Assembly (NCBI RefSeq): GCF_904849725.1
Contig: NC_058523.1
Location: 201,837,689 to 201,901,688, forward strand
From: Hordeum vulgare subsp. vulgare
Lineage: Eukaryota > Streptophyta > Magnoliopsida > Poales > Poaceae
Direction: 5' to 3'
Length of the DNA: 64,000 nucleotides
A program made the translations under genes and the position numbers. Below are positions 60,819 through 64,000 of this stretch, piece after piece. The stretch's first letter is position 1; each line of letters opens with the position of its first letter. The notes beneath the pieces are model-generated. The model was not told the DNA's origin. It saw only the letters and a list, made by a program, of their open reading frames with translations, and ran no database searches.

Positions 60819-61637
60819 ATGGCCAACGTCAATTTCAATTTCAACATATTCCTAGAGAAAAACAAGATGAAAGATGATGGTAGCAACTATGCGGACTGGG
60901 TTCGCAACTTGAAGCTCATCCTTGAAGCAGCTAAAAAGGCTTATGTCCTTGATGCGCCGCTAGGTGACCCTCCCACTTCCGCAGCAGCCCAGGACATTCT
61001 GAACGTCTGGCAAATGAGGAATGATCACTACTCTCTGGTTAGGTGTGGCATGTTATACAGTTTAGAAACGGGGCTCCAAAGGCGTTTTGAGCAACACGGT
61101 GCATATGAGATGTTCCAAGAGCTGAAGCTAGTTTTTAAAGCTCATGCCCGTGTCGAGAGATATGAAGTATCCGACAAGATCTTTAGCTGTAAGATGGAGG
61201 AGAGTAGTTCTGTCAGTGAGCACATACTCAAAATGTCTGGGTTACACGGTCGTCTGACTTCACTTGGAGTCGAACTTGCGGATGATGCTATAATTGACAG
61301 AATCCTCCAGTCTCTTCCACCAAGCTACAAAGGTTTTGTGCTGAACTACAACATGCAAGGGATGGAGAAGACCATTCCCGAGTTGTGCTCGATGCTCAAG
61401 TCTGCAGAAGTAGAAATCAAGAAAGAGCATCAAGTGTTGATGGTCAACAAGACCACTAGTTTCAAGAAGGGCAAGGGTAAGAAGAACTTCAAGAAAGACG
61501 GCAAAGCCGTTGCCGCGTCCGGTAAGCCAGATGCCGGGAAGAAGAAAAAGAATGGACCCAAGCCTGAGACTTAGTGCTTCTATTGCAAGGGAAATGGTCA
61601 CTGGAAGCGGACCTGCCCCAAATACTTAGCGGACAAG
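60819..61637 (+). pseudogene. Copia B gag, stop before zinc knuckle
   Basis: Starts MANVNFNFNIFLEKNKM and continues 251 codons through KDDGSNYADWVRNLKLIL, HILKMSGLHGRL and LPPSYKGFVLNYNMQGM, the copia gag capsid type. A basic KKGKGKKNFKKDGK tract follows. TAG at 61572-61574 ends the frame, and the very next codons encode the CCHC knuckle CFYCKGNGHWKRTCP in the same frame. Truncated gag would lack nucleic-acid binding by the knuckle but keep the basic tract. Confidence 0.88.
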
Positions 61638-63981
61638 ATGGCCGGCAACGTTAAAGGTATATGTGATATACATGTTATTGATGTGTACCTTACCAGCACC
61701 CGCAGTAGCTCCTGGGTATTTGATACCGGTGCTGTTGCTCACATTTGCAACTCAAAGCAAGAACTGCGGAATAAGCGGAGACTGGCCAAGGACGAGGTGA
61801 CGATGCGCGTCGGAAATGGCTCCAAGGTCGATGTAATCACCGTCGGCACGCTACCTCTACATCTACCTTCGGGATTAGTTTTAAACCTTAATAATTGTTC
61901 TTTAGTACCAGCTTTGAGCATGAATATTGTATCAGGGGCTTGCTTAATGCGAGACGGCTACTCATTTAAATTAGAGAAGAATGGTTGTTCTATTTATATG
62001 AGTGATATGTTTTATGGTCATGCTCCCCTAGTGAATGGTTTATTCTTGATGAATCTCGATCGTGATGTTACTCATATTCATAGTGTGAGTACCAAAAGAT
62101 GTAAAGTTGATAATGATAGTCCCACATACTTGTGGCACTGCCGCCTTGGTCATATCGGCGTTAAGCGCATGTAGAAGCTCCATACTGATGGACTATTAGA
62201 GTCTCTTGACTTTGAATCATTTGACACATGTGAACCGTGCCTCATGGGCAAGATGACTAAGACTCCATTGTCAGGAATAATGGAGAGATCAGCCGACTTA
62301 TTGGAAATAATACATACTGATGTGTGTGGTCCAATGAACGTTGAAGCTCGCGGTGGCTATCGTTATGTTCTCACTCTCACCGATGATTTGAGTAGGTATG
62401 GGTATATCTACTTGATGAAGCACAAATCTGAGACGTTTGTAAACTTCAAGGAATTTCAGAGTGAGGTTGAGAATCAACGTGACAGAAAAATTAAATGTCT
62501 ACAATCTGATCGTCGAGGAGAATATTTGAGTCACTAGTTTGGCACACACCTAAGGAAGTGTGGAATCGTTTCACAACTGACGCCGCCTGGCACACCGCAA
62601 AGCAACGGAGTGTGTGAACGTTGTAATCCCACTTTATTAGATATGGTATGATCTATGATGTCTCTTACCGAATTACCGCTGTCATTTTGGGGATACACAT
62701 TAGAAACTGCAGCATTCACTTTAAATAGGGCACCGTCTAAATCCGTTGAGACGACACCGTATGAACTATGGTTTGGCAAGAAACCTAAGTTGTCGTTTCT
62801 TAAAGTTTGGGGCTGCGACGCTTATGTGAAGAAACTTCAACCAGAAAAGCTCGAACCCAAAGCGGAGAAATGCGTATTCGAAGGATACCCTAAGGAAACT
62901 ATTGGGTATACCTTCTATCTTAGATCCGAAGGTAAAACCTTTGTTGCCAAGAATGAATCCTTTCTAGAGAAAGAGTTTCTCTCGAAAGAAGTAAGTGGGA
63001 GGAAGGTAGAACTTGATGACGTAATTACACCCTTCTCGAACAGGATAGCAGCGTAGTGCGGGAACTTGTTCCTGTGGCGCCTACACCAACTGAAGAGGAA
63101 GTTAATGATAATGATCATGAAGCTTCGGATCAAGTTACTACTGAACCGCGGAGGTCCACAAGGGCACGCTCCGCACCAGAGTGGTACGACAACCCTGTGA
63201 TGGAAATCATGTTGTTGGACAACGGCGAACCTTCGAACTATGAAGAAGCAATGGCGGGCCCGGATTCCAACAAATGGCTTGACGCTATGAAATCCGAGAT
63301 AGGATCCATGTATGAGAACAAAGTATGGACTTTGGTGGACTTGCCCGATGACGGTGAGCCATAGAAAATAAATGGATCTTCAAGAAGAAGACTGATGCAA
63401 ACGGTAATGTAACCGTTTATAAAGCTCGACTTGTCACAAAGGGTTTTCGACAAATTCAAGGAATTGACTACGAAGAGACTTTCTCTCCCGTAGCAAAGCT
63501 GAAGTCAGTCCGAATCATGTTAGCAATTGCCGCCTTTTATGATTATGAAATTTAGCAAATGGACGTCAAAACAATGCTCCTTAATGGGAACCTTAAGGAA
63601 GAGTTGTATATGATGCAACCAGAAGGTTTTGTCGACCCTAAGGGTGCTAACAAAGTGTGCAAGCTCCAACGCTCCATCTATGGGCTGGTGCAAGCATCTC
63701 CGAGTTGGAACATTCTCTTTAATGAGGTGATTAAAGCGTTTGGGTGCATACAAGTTTATGGAGAAGCTTGTCTGTACAAGAAAGTGAGTGGAAGCTCTGT
63801 AGCTTTCCTCATACTGTATGTGGATGACATATTATTGATGGGGAATAATATAGAGATGTTGGAGAGCATAAAGGCCTATTTGAACAAGAGTTTTCCAATG
63901 AAGGACCTTGGAGAAGCTGCATACATATTAGGCATCAAGATCTATAGAGATAGATCGAGACGCCTCATAGGTCTTTCGTAA
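61638..63981 (+). pseudogene. Copia B protease, integrase and reverse transcriptase, broken
   Basis: Protease has the active site VFDTGAVAHI near 61720 (DSGA is more usual). Integrase shows LWHCRLGHIGV, DVCGPMN, LTDDLSRYGYIYL and PGTPQSNGVCER. RT shows PDSNKWLDAMKSEIG, MDVKTMLLNGNLKEELYM, SIYGLVQASPSW and the catalytic YVDD at 63817-63828. In-frame stops: TAG at 62172, TAG at 62536, TGA near 62649. Frameshifts lie near 63040 and 63360. RNase H is beyond the window. Confidence 0.88.
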
Positions 63982-64000
63982 AGTACATACCTTGACAAGA

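Larger units (their letters stand above)
57808..64000 (+). mobile_element. BARE-1/WIS/Angela-type copia element B, runs off window
   Basis: 5' LTR 57808-59576, leader, gag and pol in one direction, with the right part beyond the window. Long frames remain, but several stops and frameshifts prevent a full polyprotein. Target duplication cannot be checked because the right end is not in view; the left flank is GCTTG. Confidence 0.9.

Overview
This is plant nuclear DNA from a grass, almost certainly of the wheat/barley tribe (Triticeae). The reasons are repeated long terminal repeats (LTRs) of the BARE-1/WIS/Angela type (start TGTTGGAAATATGCCCTAGA), Stowaway-like miniature elements, tRNA-Asp-primed and Met-primed LTR retrotransposons, a CACTA transposon, and deep nesting of elements. 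Family names are from recognition of termini and motifs by eye; no database was searched.

There is one convincing host gene, at the left edge. It is an intact single-exon cytokinin oxidase/dehydrogenase (CKX) at 1020-2621 on the plus strand, with a TATA box about 130 bp upstream. Nothing else in the window looks like a working cellular gene.

Region by region. 2.6-3.8 kb: gene flank with a degenerate MITE, a diverged 120-bp-period duplication and a second MITE. 3826-10658: a complete non-autonomous LTR element (1.5-kb LTRs, 5-bp duplication AACCT) inserted into that second MITE. 10.7-13.1 kb: low-copy-looking DNA bounded by inverted repeats. 13084-28958: a complete 15.9-kb minus-strand Ty3/gypsy element with 4.1-kb LTRs, a decayed chromodomain polyprotein, duplication AACAT, and a BARE-type solo LTR inside it. 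29.2-30.1 kb: the 3' end of a LINE and an LTR fragment. 30.1-38.2 kb: a decayed minus-strand copia element whose integrase is split by another solo LTR (duplication TGTAC). 38159-49321: a minus-strand Athila-like gypsy element that keeps gag, protease and an accessory ORF but shows no reverse transcriptase or integrase; a 3.6-kb CACTA transposon sits in its 3' LTR. 49322-56896 and 57808-64000 (runs off the window): two decayed plus-strand BARE/WIS/Angela-type copia elements separated by a GC-rich LTR fragment.

The least expected structure is an inverted duplication broken up by the nested insertions: 3600-3727 plus 10695-10986 is the diverged reverse complement of 28959-29113 plus 12870-13083. 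Each arm acts as the empty site for insertions in the other. Other points for follow-up are the lack of introns in the CKX, the LTR-like module upstream of the accessory ORF in the Athila-like element, a leader ORF upstream of gag in the 4.1-kb-LTR element, and a gag stop codon shared by the two copia elements.
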